From the NCBI GenBank assembly GCA_028692205.1, contig JAQUXV010000149.1, positions 1 through 6,666 of the forward strand: a DNA stretch of 6,666 nt, in the 5' to 3' direction. Source of the stretch: Eubacteriales bacterium (GTDB lineage Bacteria > Bacillota_A > Clostridia > Christensenellales > Aristaeellaceae). The position numbers and the translations under genes are program-made. Below are positions 6,174 to 6,666 of the stretch, piece by piece. Below the pieces are notes generated by a model that saw only the letters and a list, made by a program, of their open reading frames with translations, was not told where the DNA came from and did no database searches. The stretch's first letter is position 1. Each line of letters begins with the position of its first letter.

Positions 6174-6386
6174 ATGCCGAATATGGATGGCACGGGCCCT
6201 CGTTGGGGCGGTATGTGCGGTGGTTACGGCTGCAACCGCCATGCGGGAAACCTCAGAGGTTGCGGCAATGGCCGGGGGTTCAGGCGTTGGCCTGACAACC
6301 TTTCGGAGAAGGAAGTCCTGGCGGCGCAAAAGGAAGCGCTAAAGCAGCGACTGGCTGCGATAGACAGGCGGCTTGAAACGCTATAA
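6174..6386 (+). CDS. Small Gly/Cys-rich DUF5320-type protein
   Basis: A 70-residue protein. Its N-terminus, MPNMDGTGPRWGG, matches the MP-x-x-DGTGP-x-G opening of DUF5320 proteins, though the usual methionine/glycine-rich stretch is reduced here. Residues 1-40 are rich in Gly, with Cys, Arg and Asn (MCGGYGCN, RGCGNGRG). Three cysteines in that segment could bind metal or a cluster, but this is not shown. Residues 42-70 (SEKEVLAAQKEALKQRLAAIDRRLETL) read as a single amphipathic coiled-coil-like helix, also usual in the family. There is no signal peptide or membrane segment. DUF5320 genes often sit near DUF134 regulators and NifX/NafY-like dinitrogenase iron-molybdenum cofactor proteins in anaerobes, and a DUF134 gene follows here. 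The biochemical function is unknown. The ATG is fixed by a strong ribosome binding site. The upstream inverted repeat suggests regulated expression. Confidence 0.8.
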   Translation: MPNMDGTGPRWGGMCGGYGCNRHAGNLRGCGNGRGFRRWPDNLSEKEVLAAQKEALKQRLAAIDRRLETL

Positions 6387-6405
6387 CCCCCAACATCGTA
6401 TAGCA

Positions 6406-6435
6406 GAAACAGCCGGAGGACGCTTTGGCTGTTTC
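6406..6435 (+). terminator. Hairpin between the DUF5320 and DUF134 genes (terminator-like or processing site)
   Basis: GAAACAGCC (6406-6414) and GGCTGTTTC (6427-6435) form a perfect 9-bp stem with a 12-base loop, starting 20 bases after the DUF5320 stop. No T-run follows on the plus strand, so it is not a classical intrinsic terminator. It may cause partial termination, protect the upstream message, or adjust the ratio of the two proteins. The loop contains GGAGGA, but no start codon follows at a suitable distance. Confidence 0.5.
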
Positions 6436-6440
6436 ATCGC

Positions 6441-6447
6441 GGAAGGA
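6441..6447 (+). promoter_or_regulatory. Ribosome binding site of the DUF134 gene
   Basis: GGAAGGA, eight bases before the ATG at 6456. It begins six bases after the upstream hairpin ends, so the stem leaves it free. It rules against the in-frame ATG at 6450, which would be only two bases away. Confidence 0.65.
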
Positions 6448-6455
6448 AGATGGTC

Positions 6456-6666
6456 ATGCCGAGGCCCAGAAAATGGCGTGTTGTTTGTTGCCTGCCGCAG
6501 GTAAACGAGTTTATTCCTGGCGGCGAACAGCAGACACCGAACGAAGCTGTCGTGATGACGGTGGACGAATACGAGACCATACGCCTGATCGACAACGAAA
6601 ACTTTTCACAGGAAGAATGCAGCGGGTACATGAAAATCGCTCGTACCACCGTACAGCAAATTTATA
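6456..6666 (+). CDS. DUF134-family helix-turn-helix DNA-binding protein, C-terminus beyond window
   Basis: The first 70 residues are present; the gene is cut by the right edge. The opening MPRPRKWRVVCCLP matches the basic start of DUF134 proteins (Pfam PF02001), which usually begin MxRPxKxRxVxxxP. It is followed by the signature TVDEYETIRLIDNENFSQEEC (35-55, in part) and IARTTVQQIY (61-70), a sigma-70 region 4-like helix-turn-helix. In known members the motif continues with a further helix and a variable tail that can carry a NifX-like metal-cofactor domain; that part is outside the window. I chose ATG 6456 over ATG 6450 because GGAAGGA (6441-6447) is eight bases before the former and too close to the latter. 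It probably shares a transcript with the DUF5320 gene, with a hairpin between them. Its role as regulator of this unit is inferred. Confidence 0.88.
   Translation, partial: MPRPRKWRVVCCLPQVNEFIPGGEQQTPNEAVVMTVDEYETIRLIDNENFSQEECSGYMKIARTTVQQIY

Noticed and set aside
5958..6329. Minus-strand open frame of 123 codons across the intergenic region and antisense to the DUF5320 gene
   Set aside because: It overlaps both predicted promoters and is opposite a better-supported gene; its residues look like translated noncoding DNA (repeated Ala/Thr/Arg) and it has no recognisable family.

Overview
The window looks like chromosome from an anaerobic member of the Bacillota, probably Clostridia. This is inferred from strong GGAGG-type ribosome binding sites, moderately high GC, and a DUF5320/DUF134 gene pair of the kind common in anaerobes. 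No rRNA, tRNA, mobile element or CRISPR array was seen.

Positions 1 to about 5920 hold six tightly packed genes, all on the minus strand, so they read from right to left. In transcription order they are: glucose-1-phosphate cytidylyltransferase (ddhA/rfbF), CDP-glucose 4,6-dehydratase (ddhB/rfbG), the iron-sulfur PMP-dependent CDP-4-keto-6-deoxyglucose 3-dehydrase (ddhC/rfbH, the E1 enzyme), a small GtrA-family membrane protein, a thiamine-diphosphate enzyme of the acetolactate-synthase fold (YerE-like), and an NAD(P)-dependent epimerase/reductase that runs off the left edge. Every junction is an overlap or a gap of only 3 bases. The operon probably starts at a good sigma-70 promoter (TTGACT, 17 bases, TACAAT) at 5988-6016.

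Together the first three enzymes turn glucose-1-phosphate into a CDP-3,6-dideoxy-4-ketohexose. A YerE-like enzyme would then add a two-carbon unit from pyruvate to C4, and the last gene would reduce the product. That is the logic of yersiniose biosynthesis in Yersinia, so the best prediction is a branched 3,6-dideoxyhexose destined for a surface glycan. The reductase partner of DdhC (E3, ddhD) is not in the window.

Positions 5921-6173 are a 253-base divergent intergenic region. It holds the minus-strand promoter above and a plus-strand promoter whose -35 is overlapped by one arm of a perfect 11-base inverted repeat. The other arm lies just downstream of the predicted transcription start, so the pair resembles two operator half-sites or two operators.

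Positions 6174-6666 carry a separate plus-strand unit: a 70-residue glycine- and cysteine-rich DUF5320-type protein, a 9-base-pair hairpin, and the start of a DUF134 helix-turn-helix regulator cut off by the right edge.
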